A stretch of 64,000 nucleotides of DNA from positions 19,228,167-19,292,166 of the forward strand of contig ML682013.1 of NCBI GenBank assembly GCA_007922195.1, in the 5' to 3' direction. This document shows, piece after piece, positions 1 through 12,544 of this stretch (the stretch's first letter is position 1; each line of letters starts with the position of its first letter). Source of the DNA: Podocnemis expansa (Eukaryota > Chordata > Testudines > Podocnemididae). The position numbers and the translations under genes are program-made. The notes below the pieces were generated by a model. It saw only the letters and a list, made by a program, of their open reading frames with translations, was not told the DNA's origin and did no database searches.

Positions 1-709
1 CAGTATTCCAGCAATCCCATGATCAGATCCTTTTGAATATTGCAAACATGGTGATTAAATAACAATTAATTCCTAAGAGGAGATCAATAAATCCAAGTAT
101 GATTTTTGTTTTAGTTTATTTTATAGGTTTGTAAATAACAGGTTTCCATGTTGGCTATGAAGTGACCAATATAGAACATGTTATGAGCTGAAGGAGTTAA
201 AATGAAAAAGAAAGGTCCACTGAAAGCCAGTTATAAAGCCACACCCTACTACTTGTTTTTTGGGGTAGTCATCACATAATTCCAAAACTGATGTATTTTT
301 ACTAATGTGATTTGCAAATCATTCCCAAGAGAAAATTCCTAGCACTCTATATATTGTTTTAAAACCCCAAGATGTGCATTTAAGAATGTGCAGAACTGTG
401 TATGGGTTTTCTCAGAAAATGTCTTTAGACCAGACTACGAGCCTCAAATCTGCCACTATCAGTTGAGCTTTCTCCCCCTATACTTTTGCTCCTACATTTA
501 ATAATATGACTTCAAAGTCAAAAAGTGAAAGAAAAGAGTAGTTTATCTTCCTCATTACTATAGAAAAAATCTGATATGACCACTTTATTTTAGGTTGTGA
601 AAATACTAAAAACAGAACAGCATTTTGTAAAATAGTTCTATTATATCAACATTTTACCAATTATTAATTATAAAATAATTATAAATAGTAAAATAAAAAT
701 AAAATCTCA
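1..709. other. AT-rich stretch, nothing recognised
   Basis: Low-complexity AT-rich intronic sequence. I see no ORF worth reporting, no terminal repeats and no familiar element. Confidence 0.5.
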
Positions 710-905
710 TCAATGGCTATTAGCCAGGTGAGACAGGGATTGCAATTTGCCAGAGGCCAGGAATGACCAATGGAATGGATCAGTTGAAGATTATCTGTTC
801 TATTTATTCCATCTGAAGCACCAGTATTGACCACTGTCAGAAGACCGGATACGGGGCTCAGTTACCATTGGTTTAATGTAGTATGACTGTTTTTATATAA
901 GGTAT
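710..905 (+). repeat. LINE 3'-tail repeat, turtle CR1-like type
   Basis: The stretch runs from ATGGCTATTAGCCAGG through GATGGATCACTTG-like and CACTGTCAGAAGACCGGATA segments to a GTATGACTGTTTTTATA end. This order matches a tail repeat I recall as common in turtle genomes (ATGGCTATTAGCCAGGATGG at the start, GACAGGATACTGGGC towards the end). The short ORFs crossing or following it are chance. Assignment to CR1 rather than a related LINE is from memory and uncertain. Confidence 0.6.
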
Positions 906-2788
906 AAATTAAGAACCAGGTGAGAATAATCTCATGTATGTGCACAGGGGCACAGAGAAATATAACAAGTCAGCATGCATCCCACCCCGTTTGTGTAACT
1001 GTACAAGATCTTGCCACAGTAGTATTAACTGGAAGCTCAGTCTTGCTTTCCCCAAGGAAGCAAGATGCCAAAAAGATGCTGGAGAGAGTCATGGTCCTGG
1101 ACATAATCCATATATCCTTAATATCCTGTGGAATAAAGCCAGCATGATGGAAGAAGCAATCTGCTTCCACTGCCTACGTGTATCAAGAAGTCTTGGAACA
1201 AAGTTTGTCTGCACAACATACAATGGCCTTGGTTACTGTCCCATAATAGTGTGACTATGTTCTGCCCCCAACACAAAGCAATGATGTAAACATCACAATC
1301 TAGCTCACAATTAAAAAAAAAAGAGTATGAAGCAAATATAAGTATCAAGTGTTAAATGAGCTTCTTTGCTTATTGTGTTCTAAAGACATGTTATGTCTCT
1401 TTATGTGATCATCTACAATAATTTTTCTGATATTCTCTTAGCTGCCCTTTCCTTACAAGATCGTGAGAAAGTTAATAAGGTCAAAAGATCTTAGACCAGA
1501 GTCTTTGTCGGTACAAATCAGAGTGGCTCCATTAAAATCAATGGAGCCATGTCAATTTCCAGTGGTGGAGAAACTGGCTCCTTAGCTCAAGTGCAGTAAT
1601 GAGCAAGCGGTGTTCACAATGCATCTGACACAGATAACAACTGAGTGATCTTGGGAGATATCCAGATTGCAGAACTTGAAATTTATTGATTGTTTCAGCA
1701 TGCAAATATCTCCACTGACAACTGAAATCCAAGTTATAGAGACAGAATGAGATAATAGATAAAAAAGTTAAGCTGAAGCAAAAAAAAAAAAGTATTTTGA
1801 CTGCAAGTCATTGATACTGCAAAAACATTCGATTGAAATGATTTCTATCATTGCAAATTATTAATACAGAGAATGTCATGTTACCTGATAGATGTTTGCA
1901 CAACAGAGTGATAACTGCTCACTATACAATACTGCACTCTGATTAGGTTACAGAAAAGCTTTATCTGCTCCAGCTCATCATAGGAACTTTATGCCAGGAG
2001 ATTCTTTCTTTATTTGAAACAGATGATTTTTTTTTTAAACCAAGTTTCTAAGTGGCTGGAAATTTATGTATCTTTCTATTGTATACGTATATTTTTAAAT
2101 GTGATCAGTAAATAAGAAGCAGCAAGATTTGATTTACTGTCAACCTATCTGTAATAATAAGAGCTACAATTTACAACATATTTGTATGCGTTCTGTGCTT
2201 TCTTGTTGGATGAATTAGAGGAAAGTATCCTCTTTTTTTACATGTAGTCTTCACACTTATCAAGTTGTGCTCTAGTAGCTACTTATAACAGACTGAAAAA
2301 CATACAGTTCTGAGAACACAGGATGGGAATGATTGTGATTAATGCAGTGAACATATTCCTTTTTCTGGAACTGAAGATGTAAAAGAACTGTACTTCCTTT
2401 CCTCCTTTAAAAATCCTTGGATAGCCACGCCATGTTCCACTACACACATTCCACTAGCTATTTTGTAAGACATGCTGTGTATAAAGATCCTGCGCTAAAT
2501 TTTGTTTGTAATGTAGCATACACGTTTGCAGCATGCGACCTTAGATTCTGTTCCCTGCAGGGCAGAGCTTTTCTTAACTGTTTGGCGGAGTTCACCTGCC
2601 TTAAAGCACTGTGCACTCTTAAGATAGGTGTGGCGTGTTGAGTCTAAAATGGAGACTTTGTTACATACAAATCAACTATGTTATAATAATAGAATGCAGC
2701 ACTTATTTATAAACAGACTTCAGGATGATTAAAGAGCAAGTGACGTAGCTAGGGACAGAGAAACTGAAGAAAAGATATGAAGAACATG
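906..2788. other. Intronic stretch with one short ancient foldback
   Basis: Mostly unrecognised AT-rich sequence. At 1509-1582 there is a degraded foldback repeat whose stem pairs TGGCTCCATT (1524-1533) with AATGGAGCCA (1540-1549). It resembles an old amniote repeat carrying CTCCATTGAAGTCAATGGAG. The ORFs at 920-1254 and 1538-1732 show no similarity I recognise and are left uncalled. Confidence 0.45.
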
Positions 2789-2796
2789 ACATAGAA

Positions 2797-3138
2797 CAGA
2801 GGTCTACAACTTGCGGCTCTGGAGATTCATGCGATTCTTTGGCTGCCCCTCTGTGTGCCCCCCCCCCCGCCCACCACCACTAGAGAGCCCTACAGGCGAC
2901 CTGCTCCTGACTCTAGGCCCCTCTCTCCTCTCTGCCCCTGGAGGACTGTGTGGGCAGTCAATGCAAGGCTCTGGGCTTCCCCCAACCACCAGGGGACTCT
3001 GCAGCAGGCACCCTGGCCCAGCTCCCCCCCACCCACCTACACAACAGGAGGCTACACCTATCACCACTCTCAAAACACTTGGTTACTAAAGGAATTTTTA
3101 AAAATGGCTCTTCTTAAGTTTTGCGTTGCTGACCCTTG
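2797..3138. mobile_element. Non-autonomous hAT-type element with 8-bp TSD
   Basis: The ends are imperfect inverted repeats, CAGAGGTCTACAAC on the left and GTTGCTGACCCTTG on the right. An identical 8-bp duplication ACATAGAA flanks it at 2789-2796 and 3139-3146, the length typical of hAT transposons. The interior is GC-rich (CTTGCGGCTCTGGAG near the left end) and has overlapping chance ORFs on both strands that should not be read as genes. Related sequence occurs at about 51275-51500. Confidence 0.8.
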
Positions 3139-3146
3139 ACATAGAA

Positions 3147-4962
3147 CAACAATCACCACTAACTTTGAAACATTATGTAACTTCTGTCAATTAGTTTCAT
3201 TTCAGATAAATGAACATTAAACATTAAGAACAAAAATATTAAAATCTTACTACCATTTTATTCCTGACACCAACTGATATTTGATCTTAGTGATATTAAA
3301 AAAACAAACCTAGCCAATTATGTATGAATAAAATACTGAGCCACCTATACATTTTTGTAGTGTGTATCATGTAGCTCATCGTACAAGAAATTTATTTTAC
3401 AGTTTTAAAATGTATCTCACTAAAAACACTATGCCTAATAATATTTTAAAAACACATTCTCATGTATTGTTGTCTCCCACAGTACATTTTATAAAGTAAG
3501 CTAGTAATTTTAAACAACAAAAATTCTCTCTATGAAGCATATTTCTTCAGGATTTAAAATAAGAGAGATACAAGGTTCATGAAGGTATTGAAATAAGTCG
3601 TAAAAGGCTAAAGGAGATCAAAAGCTGTCTTATTAATAGTAACATGCACTCGGATGAAAAATAAAGGAAATATGTGTCCAACAGTCCACAAGCTAAATTC
3701 TATAACCATATAGAAACTATATTTGTCCAAAGAAGACAAATCAGAGTTTAATATTTTAGATAACAAACACAAAATAAATTGCTAAAAAAGAAAATGTCAA
3801 ATTTTAGTTGTGTTTCACCATGTGCCAGGAATTTTTCATTTATAAGCTTATTATCCAATAGCAGCTCTCAAGAATAAAGCTAATTTACATTTAAAATAAG
3901 AGTATGGTCTACTCTTTAAAAGCACAGTGATAAACACACCAATTTGACAATTACGTTAATATGAGTATTTGCATAATCTGCCTTCTACACCTGTTCTTAA
4001 TTTGAAGCAGCTGCAGGACAAACCGTATCATGTAATGTATGCACTCTAACCCTTTTCCTAAGGTTTTATATTTTATTTTATTTTATTTTAAAGCATATGA
4101 AACCATGACATTTATCACTGATTACATAAGGAAGCCAAAGTGCATTTTACAATGTTTTTTGTTTTGCCTAGTTTCCTGTGACAGTGATAATTTCATTTTC
4201 ATGGCTGAAGGATCAACACATAAAACCCTACACTTTTACAGCTTATTAGTCTAGATGTGTCTCCTGTGCAGTACATTAAGAACATGAAGAGCCAACATAT
4301 ATCATAATAATAGACTACAGAATGAAATCCACAATCTGTTTAGCCAAACATTAATACTAAATAATTACCATTGGTTGCAAGCTCCACCCCCTCAGATAAA
4401 CTCAGTTACTTTCCATCTCTTGCATAACTATGCACCTTAAAACAGCAATGTAAAGATTCATGATTAATACTCCAAATTCAGCAGACTTAGCAACATATGT
4501 GATGTACACCAATGGATCTATTGCAGTCTACCTACCTGCATATTGTTCTAGAGTATAATACATGGGCTGAAGATTATTGCTTATTGGATACTTTGGACAC
4601 TATGAGACCTAATTCTACAACTAGTCTCTTGCAGGTCAAGAAAGAGATGGGGGAAAGAGCACACACCCAAGAGAGTATATGCCATCTGAGGTTGACGATA
4701 TCATACATAAATGATAGTGTATTCATGGTGAAGTATACTGATAATTAATATATTTTTCAAATGGGTGGACATAAACAATGGGATAACCAGAGATTAGTGA
4801 CTAGAACAGCAAGCTCCTCCTGCCAGGGAGCTCATATAGTACAACATGAGAAAAAACACCAGATAACAAATGCTACCTTTTGAGTTCTGCAAAATTTTGT
4901 CTATGAAAACTAAATTGATAATTTATATCAAGAACAGCCAAGATGAATTCAGGACAACAAAA
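3147..4962. other. AT-rich stretch, nothing recognised
   Basis: About 1.8 kb of AT-rich sequence without terminal repeats, splice-bounded ORFs or LINE motifs that I can identify. Short ORFs at 4039-4254 and 4512-4748 have no recognisable product. Confidence 0.4.
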
Positions 4963-5677
4963 GAGTGGGGACCCGTTAATGCGCGACGAGTTTGCGTGTG
5001 GATCCAGTTAATGCGCGCTCCGGTCATGTCCCCCAAAGCCTCCAAGTTAATGCGTAGGACTCAGTAACACACAGTGCATACAAGCGGAAGTTAGCCTGAG
5101 CAGGAAATACATGCAGTGAGCCTTAATAGGATGTTTTTGAACATTCCAGCATACTTGAACCCCTGTATGTAAAATCCCACGCAAAATCATTTATTTTAAA
5201 ATGCCTGCTGGAGGGAGGATATGAAAGTAAAAAGGAGGACATGTCCTCCTTTTCCCTGACAGCCGGTGGTGTCAGCAGCTTTGTGCCACTGCCGGCAGGA
5301 CAGGGGAATCTGGATCCGTACCCAGCTGCCGCCAGAGAAGCGGAGGAGCTTCTGCTGCACTGGCAAGCCGTGGGGGGGGGGGGAGCAGATCTGGATCGCA
5401 CCTGCGGCGGAAGCTTTCCAGCTCATCTAGAAGCAGCTGGGGGTGGATCTGGATCCCCTCAGCCTGCCATCTGGAAGACTGCGTCTGCAGGCTGGCTAGG
5501 GTTCCTGGCTGCCGGCATTGTGCTGCCGGCACTGATTTGTACGCTGATGAGTGCTTGGTGCTGTGCACACGCAAGCAGAGCTTAGGGGGAATGTTGGTCC
5601 TGTTTATGTGTGGTCCATTTAACGCACCATCGCCACAGCTTGTTCCCTGACACCCTCGCGTTAACAGGTCCCCACTG
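4963..5677. mobile_element. DNA transposon-like element with subterminal GTTAATGCGC repeats
   Basis: The outer ends are inverted: GAGTGGGGACCCGTTAATGC on the left and GCGTTAACAGGTCCCCACTG on the right. Inside the left end the word GTTAATGCG recurs at about 4975, 5006 and 5045, and inside the right end TTTAACGCACC and GCGTTAAC appear in opposite sense. Such clustered subterminal motifs are typical of transposase binding sites. The centre is GC-rich and encodes only chance ORFs (for example 5241-5585 and 5272-5808 on opposite strands). I could not find a convincing target duplication, so the superfamily is left open. Confidence 0.65.
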
Positions 5678-6559
5678 TAAATGCTGTACAGGGAGAGCAA
5701 AAAGATCCAGTATAAAGTATTTTTGTGATACTTGATTTTTGAATTCAGTAAGACATAAAAACTTGGCATAGTTCCTAAAATATTCATCCCCAAACAACCT
5801 GTGTACATCAGACTCCACTTATTTGTGGGACATGTTTTAGCTGATGATCAAATGTTCAGTCCTTAAAACACCATGCAGTCATGGTAAGTTTATATTGGGA
5901 AGACCAAGATTCATCACTAGAGACAAACGTCCAACCAGAAGAAAGGGAAGTATCAAAAGGGAACCAAAAGGTGTAGTTGGGTTCATTAATAGGTTAAATG
6001 AGTTTTAGTGTGAGATGGTGTATTGACGAGTGAGAGTTTACCTAAAAAATTAACGAATCTGAGGATGTTCAACAGTGGGGGGGGGGACTTAACAAGCAGC
6101 AACTATACATCAATTTTCAGTAAAGGAGGTTAATAATCCTCTTGCATAAAAGAGACAAACTGTCTGACCTATTGTAGAACCATCATGTGTGGCACGGTGC
6201 TCTAAAAGGGGCAGCAATATCAAAGTGTGGACAAGGAATATGAAAGTCACACTAGGAAATTAGAACTTCCATTTGACCTGGAATAGAAAAGTACTATTTG
6301 CTCAGTCAGTTGACTCACAAGAGAAAGAACTTCTATATTATCCATAGTTAAAAATAACACTCATTGCACCTCTAGGAAAGGATGTCAATCCCTCTGTTCC
6401 AAGCAACCATGAAGAAAGAAATCTTATTCTGTATGAAACACTGGCCAGCGTTAATAACTTTTTGCAAATAATTCATTTTGATATTCGTGTTGTGGAGCTT
6501 GCACTGACGATAGCCCACGCCCTATTAACAGTCAATCTTTGGATAGTGTTTGGGACAGG

Positions 6560-6890
6560 AAAGTACATCCAGAACTTGAAGTTGACAAAATGATAATTTC
6601 TGAAGGCTAAGAAACGTGTGCTCTACCAGCATTCCATGGCTTGACTGGATGTGATGCTGTGTCACTCTCTGTTTCACATCTTGATAAAGAACCTTGGAAA
6701 AACTGGAGCTCATCCCGAGAACTCAGTATAACAACTATAAACCTCTCCTGTGCAGATGTCCCAGAAGAAAGCATGTATAACCTCAAATGGTTTGCTGTAC
6801 TTCTGTAAAATAGGACATATACTTGTAATAACATGTAGGTGGCAAAAGAAAGACTAAGAAAATTTTGCTTATACCTTTTGCTCAAGTGAT
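6560..6890 (+). pseudogene. Decayed ORF with FHGLTGCD motif, probably of mobile origin
   Basis: From 6620 to 6808 the plus strand reads ALPAFHGLTGCDAVS, continues through KEPWKNW and VPEESMYNLKWFAVLL, then hits a stop at 6806-6808. The same frame continues beyond it as NRTYTC...VAKERLRKFCL, with another stop shortly after. Upstream, in the same frame, SEG-stop-ETC precedes the motif. This order (ALPxFHxxTGCD, then W..W, then LxRFVVLLYxRT, then ARKxLF) matches a family of uncharacterised animal proteins that I associate with multi-copy, transposon-like genes; its biochemical role is unknown to me. Several stops show this copy is dead. Its limits are approximate; 5820-6560 may contain earlier parts. 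Confidence 0.55.
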
Positions 6891-8061
6891 ATATAAGAGT
6901 CAGAATTTATTTCTCACTCGAAGAAAGAGGCAACCAATGGGGAAGGGATCTCTTGAGGTTCTTTCCAACCCTAACATTCTATTTTCTAAGAATGGTCTAT
7001 ATTAACACTACAGTCAAAAAAATCCTGGATTGTGAGACCTCTGGATTGGCACTGTCTTTTAAAAAATGTTTATGTTGTATATCCGTAACTGATGTTGCTT
7101 GGTGTTACAGCAGAACAAACAATAAAAAAAAAAAATAAGGTGGGACCAAAGGTAAACACCTCATCTTTCTTTAAACATTTCTTTTAGATAGGCATCAACA
7201 ATACCTTATACCTTTGGCAACAAATATCCTTAAGTGATTTAGTATATGCCAAGATTATTCCAAAACAATTCAGAAATTGCATTTTGCTTTAAAAATCATG
7301 AGGAAACACCTTTGAAAATTTTATACATAAAGCTACTGTGAAAACCACATTCCAGAGCTAAAAGATGAAAAAAAATTCAAGTTTTTTTTTAAACTGATAG
7401 ATTATTTGCATCAATATATTAACAACCCATCATTCAAAATAAGTGTCTGTTTAAAAACACCTGCTACTAAATATATAAAGAATTGCTAACTAAAAAGATA
7501 ATACAATATCATGTTTGGGAAATTAAATGCACACGTTCTGCTTATGTCATAGACACTGTGAATTGTTCCCTCTCCCAATAGGTATTAAAGGACAGACTCT
7601 TAGTATATATTAGCAAAGTAGTAATATTACACTTACTAATAAAATACTAGCTGTAACCTATCAAAAACAATGAGGGAAAATCAAAAGGGATTTTATGAAA
7701 TATTTATTTTAATCAATTAATAGCTCTTTAATTACAACACTTTGCAAAAGCTAAAACTTTTCCTTGGTAGTTTGTATCCTTCAAGTAAACTTTCAGATTT
7801 TCATGGTTTCTTCCCCAAGTGAGTGCCACATACAATTGTCTGAAGAGTTAGTGTGAAATCTTAGAAACAGCTGAAAGCACAACAGAGCTTTATAATTTTG
7901 AAAAGTTCCAAAGTGGTAGCCATGTCACCAGAGTGAACCATCCCTGGGTTTCACTGGCCATTACTGTTCAATTTTTAAATCTTCAGCCATTTCATCTTAA
8001 TGAATTACAATGAGGTATGCACGTACAATAAAGTATATATCTGTGCCATGCTAAAACTCCT
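6891..8061. other. AT-rich stretch, nothing recognised
   Basis: Intronic AT-rich sequence with short A and T runs and no recognisable element or ORF. Confidence 0.4.
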
Positions 8062-8143
8062 AGGCCATTGTGATGTCAGAAGTGACTCAACCAATTGCTC
8101 CATGGAGCAATTGGTTGAGTCACCTCTGATAGCACAATGGCCT
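8062..8143. repeat. 82-bp palindrome with no spacer
   Basis: Two 41-base arms meet directly at 8102/8103 within GCTCCATGGAGC. Starting from AGGCCATTG on the left and ending CAATGGCCT on the right, all but about four positions pair. A transcript from either strand would fold into a nearly perfect hairpin. Nothing inside resembles a LINE or SINE. It could be a very short foldback transposon or a hairpin RNA precursor; the sequence does not decide. Confidence 0.8.
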
Positions 8144-8264
8144 GTTAGATGATACACTTCATATCATGAATGCACATACATAGCAAAGTAGTATAGTAGA
8201 TACTTTTTGCATTTTTATAAACAAAGCAACACGCGAATGATCAAATATTTTACTTATGAGCATT

Positions 8265-8880
8265 AGGATGAAACATTCTCTGTGGACAGGTTATTCCATA
8301 ATTGCCTATTGAAGGGCTTCCTGCATCCCACTCTGAAACATCTTATAGGCTATGTCTACACCTAAAATCTGAGTTTGGACTTGATTAGTCTGAACTAAGT
8401 AGTTTGAAAGTTAGTTGGAACTAAGAGCTTTTATTTTCTTAATTCGAACTAACTTTTTAGTTTGAACTAAAAAAGTGCAGCTAGTTCAAAATAATAGTTC
8501 GAACTAAAAAAAAAAAAAGCACTTAGTTCAAACTAACCACTAGTTTGAATTTATTTAGTTTGAACTAGCATGTCTACATTGAGCTAGTTCGAACTATATA
8601 CGCAAATTAGTTCAAACTAAGCAGTTAGTTCGAACTTACCAGCCTAACTAACTACTTTGAACTATGCTTTGCTTAGTTTGAACTAAAAAAATATTTTTGG
8701 TTGAAACTGGGCAAAGCCTACTGTAGACAGGGTTCAAATAAAGTCGAATTAAGGCTCCTTAATTTGAACTAATTTGCTAGTGTAGACATAGCCACACAGG
8801 CCATTGTTGTGGACAGAATACAGTATTAGATGGATTACTAGCCTGTTGCTGTATGACAGTTAATGTTCCTATGTCCCATG
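8265..8880 (+). repeat. LINE 3' tail interrupted by a MITE
   Basis: The left part (8265-8347) reads CTGTGGACAGGTTATTCCAT to GAAACATCTTA. The right part (8794-8880) resumes with CACAGGCCATTGTTGTGGAC, a possible TATTAGATGGAT segment and ends GTTCCTATG. Joined in the mind, these follow a turtle LINE tail I recall (GGCAGGTTATTCCATA, GGCCACTG, GACTAGATGGA, TTCCTATG). The interval 8348-8793 is a later insertion. Confidence 0.6.
8348..8793. mobile_element. Palindromic MITE built of AGTTCGAACTA words
   Basis: The ends are inverted repeats, GGCTATGTCTACAC and GTGTAGACATAGCC apart from small changes. The interior carries about 16 variants of the self-complementary word TTAGTTCGAACTAA (forms with TTTGAA or TTCAAA included), so the whole element folds on itself. 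No coding capacity. Same terminal type as the elements at 13461-14390 and 27729-27939. A clear target duplication was not found. Confidence 0.75.
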
Positions 8881-11800
8881 CTACTGCTAAAATGTGGGAT
8901 ATAAGATTCCAATCTGTGTTGTACAAGATATATGCTCTTTATTATTAAATTTAGTGGAAAATACACATTGGTGTTTCTAAACTTTTAAACATATCGAAAG
9001 CTCTTCGACATGAGGACTAAGGCCCAGATTTTTAAAGGTTTTGTTTAAAAGTCTATCTCCAACTCGGAGTTCAGTACTTAAATGTCTCTAAAAAGCAGTA
9101 CCTAAGTGGATAACAAGTCTGAATTAACCAAAACATGGAAAAATGATAATGATGATAAAAAAAATCAAACACTTGATTATTTGAACAGATTTAAAACATT
9201 TTTTCTTCTTCTTTAAAACAAACAGGACATGGATTAATATAAAAATGGATGAACAGGTCTCTAAATTTTCCAAAGATTTGCCTTTCACTTCAGAACAAGC
9301 ACAACAAATTCCAGTTAGAATTGTAATTCCTACAAAAATTTATACACTGCTAAAAATGCATTTAGAATAAAAATGTCTCCTGAAAAAGACCCAAAAATAC
9401 AAAAATCTATATACTTGTTGAGGAAAAATCTTTCCATCATCATATATGGATGAAAGAGGGAAGAGCATAACAAAAGAAATGACCACTGAAGACAGTTAAC
9501 CCGGGAGCACCAGACCCTGAATATTAGATGGTGTGTCCTGTGGCAAATCAGGATTCTCACTGAATCTACCAGAGAAACATTGTACTACCTTTTCAAGCTT
9601 TTTTCTTCACAACTATGAGGGCTAGAACAACAGTGGTGTGTTTTTTTTTTTTGTTTGTTTTTTAGTGAAAGTAGATTCTGGTGTCATAGAAGTCAGCATT
9701 CTAGGCACATGCTTATGCCTTAATTTGGCTCCTGTTCCGAGCCACTTTGTCAAGATGAGCACATTCTCAGGACTATAAGCTTAGAATCTTCTGAAAGTGG
9801 GGAGCAGTGGGTCCACATACATACCCTCTTTTGCAATGTGAAGTATACAAGGAACCTTAATGCCACTGTCTTCAGTTCCTTTCCAGTTCTGCACAATAAC
9901 AAAATTAGCACTCTAAAGAGGTGTGGGAGGTATAACAATGAGTATGACTGAAGATGTTGACAGGATTACTGCTACCATCTTGGTTCTTCAAGGGAACTAT
10001 CCTGTCTTCAAAAACCAAACAAAGCAAAACAACAAAACAATTGTGAGACATCAAAGATCCGGATGTTTTGAGCCTCTGCCAAAAACTCTGACATTTTTCA
10101 GTCAAAGAGATCATGTCTTTCACTGGAAAGAGATTTGGAAAACATCAGAATTTCTGTGTTCAGCATCACAGACATAAGAAGTGAATAAGACAGCTGTATC
10201 CAAGACGTTAAATTGCCGTCGAAGAGTGAGGAAATATTTTCCAGCCTTCAAATATGTCTCCTTTCTAAAGTGAACTATGTTATCATTATCTTTCTTCTGT
10301 AGAATTGGTCATGAATTCTTTCCTCTGTTAGATCTCTCAACATCTACAAACACAAATAGAGATACTGATGCATGAAGGAGAGGCAGACCACAAAAATATC
10401 CAAAGCCTGCCATAGACTCTTAGCAGTTTTAACACAGCAGAGAGAGACTAAAGTATGCACCAGTCTTTAGCAAGGATTCTTCAAGGCAGAGGGACAATTT
10501 TGCCTGTAGTGCTGCTCCAATATATTTAACAACTGATCTATACCTACATACCTGGTACCTCAGCTAAACAACCTAGCAGATCCTGAAACAGACTACAATG
10601 AAATAGACTGACTACAGTGATGATGTTGGATAACAATGCTGAAGTAAGCCTAGCTTTTACATGCTCTTCCTTCAAATAGTAATGACACCTTAGATTAGAC
10701 ACTTCATTTTTTTTTCCTTTCACCTCCTGCATGTTGTTACTTTAGGATAGAATTAAAGTTGTTCAGGTGTCGTAACTCCATATTTCCTTTTATTAATTTG
10801 CTTGGATTTCTTTTAAATTTAATTTTAGCTCTTAATGACTTGGCTTTATAATCCTTGGTTCTGGGATAATTAAACATCCATGTAATATACTTTATTGTAA
10901 ATCACTGATAGTGTTTGCAACTTTATCTCTATCTTAATGCACTTTTTTCTGTGAATTTCCTTGCTTTTTAATTTTTTTTAAAAAAAGTATTTGAATATTA
11001 AACAAAGAACTCAAAGAGAATATTACACACATATGCACGAACACAGTTTCCTCCTTCTCCTTGATCTCTCTGTTGCATACAACTGAGAAAATGACAACTT
11101 TGAAAAGAAGCATTTAGGATTAATGATACTTGAATTTATTTTTCATAAATGCACTTGATGCCAGCAGAGGTATCTTCTTCTTGCCATTGTACTCAGAGGA
11201 ATTGATGCCATAGGCATTTGCCTCTTTCATAATGGCCCAACTTCCCACTGTCCCAAATGACAATGAAGCCAGGAAAGATGTGGCTTCTGTAATGTCAGGA
11301 GCAAGAAAGGAAAACTCAGATGGGCTGAAAAAAATTGGAGATGGCAGACATTTTGAAAGATGGCAATTCTTCATGCAATTCTCTTTAGCAGAGAAACATA
11401 CGTCAACCCCTGCTGAAAGAAAAACTTTTAGAGAAAAAGAGTAAGGACAAAATGACCATTAGTCTTATAAAGATATCTTCAGTTGTAGTGTATACAGAAG
11501 ATTTCAGAGAGTTTAAACTGTATAAAAGTTTGAAGTTTCTGATTTATTCTGTTAATAATTCTGGACAAAAAGGATCTGAGACCTGATGCTAAATTTCTTA
11601 ATTGCCCATTTTTAAACTGATTTTAACTTCTAAACAAATTAATAAATGTTCAAAAATATTATTCTATCAAGTAAGTGCTTTAATTTTAGAGAGAATGCAC
11701 TGTATTTTACCTACATAACTAGGAAGATAAATTGTTTCTTGAATGCAAAACATAGCTTAACCTTAACTATGCAGCTATAGCTGGTATCTCTATAATCACC

Positions 11801-12544
11801 TGTCTGTACGGCAACCATGATCAGTGACTAGTTTTGGGGTGCCCATGGCTTGGAAGGCTTTAAGTTGTGTTAGTTATATAGGGCTCTATATTTTCCTAAC
11901 CATGAACTTATGAAGCTATTTAATTTTTTAGTGAAACTTTGAATGGTTTTTGAGAAATGTAAAGAATATACTTTAAAATTTTGGTGATGTTAAAGCTCTT
12001 GAAACTAAATCACTAGTCTCTCAAATTGGATCTAGTAAGTTGAAGAGTGATTGGAGACAAAAGTGTAAAAGGCTATATTCTGGCACTTTTTTGTTCTATC
12101 TTCATTTTCCTTCATCTCAGATTTACTTAAGCTTTTCCATCACATATGAGATTAGATATTTTTCAGAATTAGACAACCAATAATTTAGACTTTGTAGTTT
12201 GTCCATTTGAACACTATTCTCTCTCTCTCTATATATATATATAATACCATACTTGAGTGTCCCATACTTAATAGTTTGTAGGGGAAAAAAATATTAGCCC
12301 GTATACCTCTAACACCTCTGCTTCATTAGGCTTTTTACTCATTTAGTGCTCAAGATAGGTATCAGAGTGATGTATCTGGAGAATGAAGCTTAGAATACAA
12401 ATCACGATATTGGCTTTTAAACATGGATATCTGTATGTTAAAAAGCAGACTCAACTAATTATTTTTTCCTTTACTGGCTTCGATTTGATTTGAATAGAAT
12501 CCATAGAGCTAAAATATTTCATATCCTCTTATACTACAATAGGA
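8881..12544. other. Intronic stretch with few recognisable repeats
   Basis: At 9017-9125 there is a possible remnant of an old foldback repeat (GGCCCAGATTTTTAAAGG). A pure (CT)n then (AT)n microsatellite sits at about 12221-12242. A run of T at about 9643-9653 is followed by TTGT repeats. The rest, including ORFs near 9330-9560, 9923-10177 and 11120-11444, shows nothing I recognise. Confidence 0.4.

Noticed and set aside
5241..5808. ORFs of 114 and 178 codons on opposite strands
   Set aside because: They lie in the GC-rich core of the TIR element at 4963-5677 and extend past its end; no family motif is seen.
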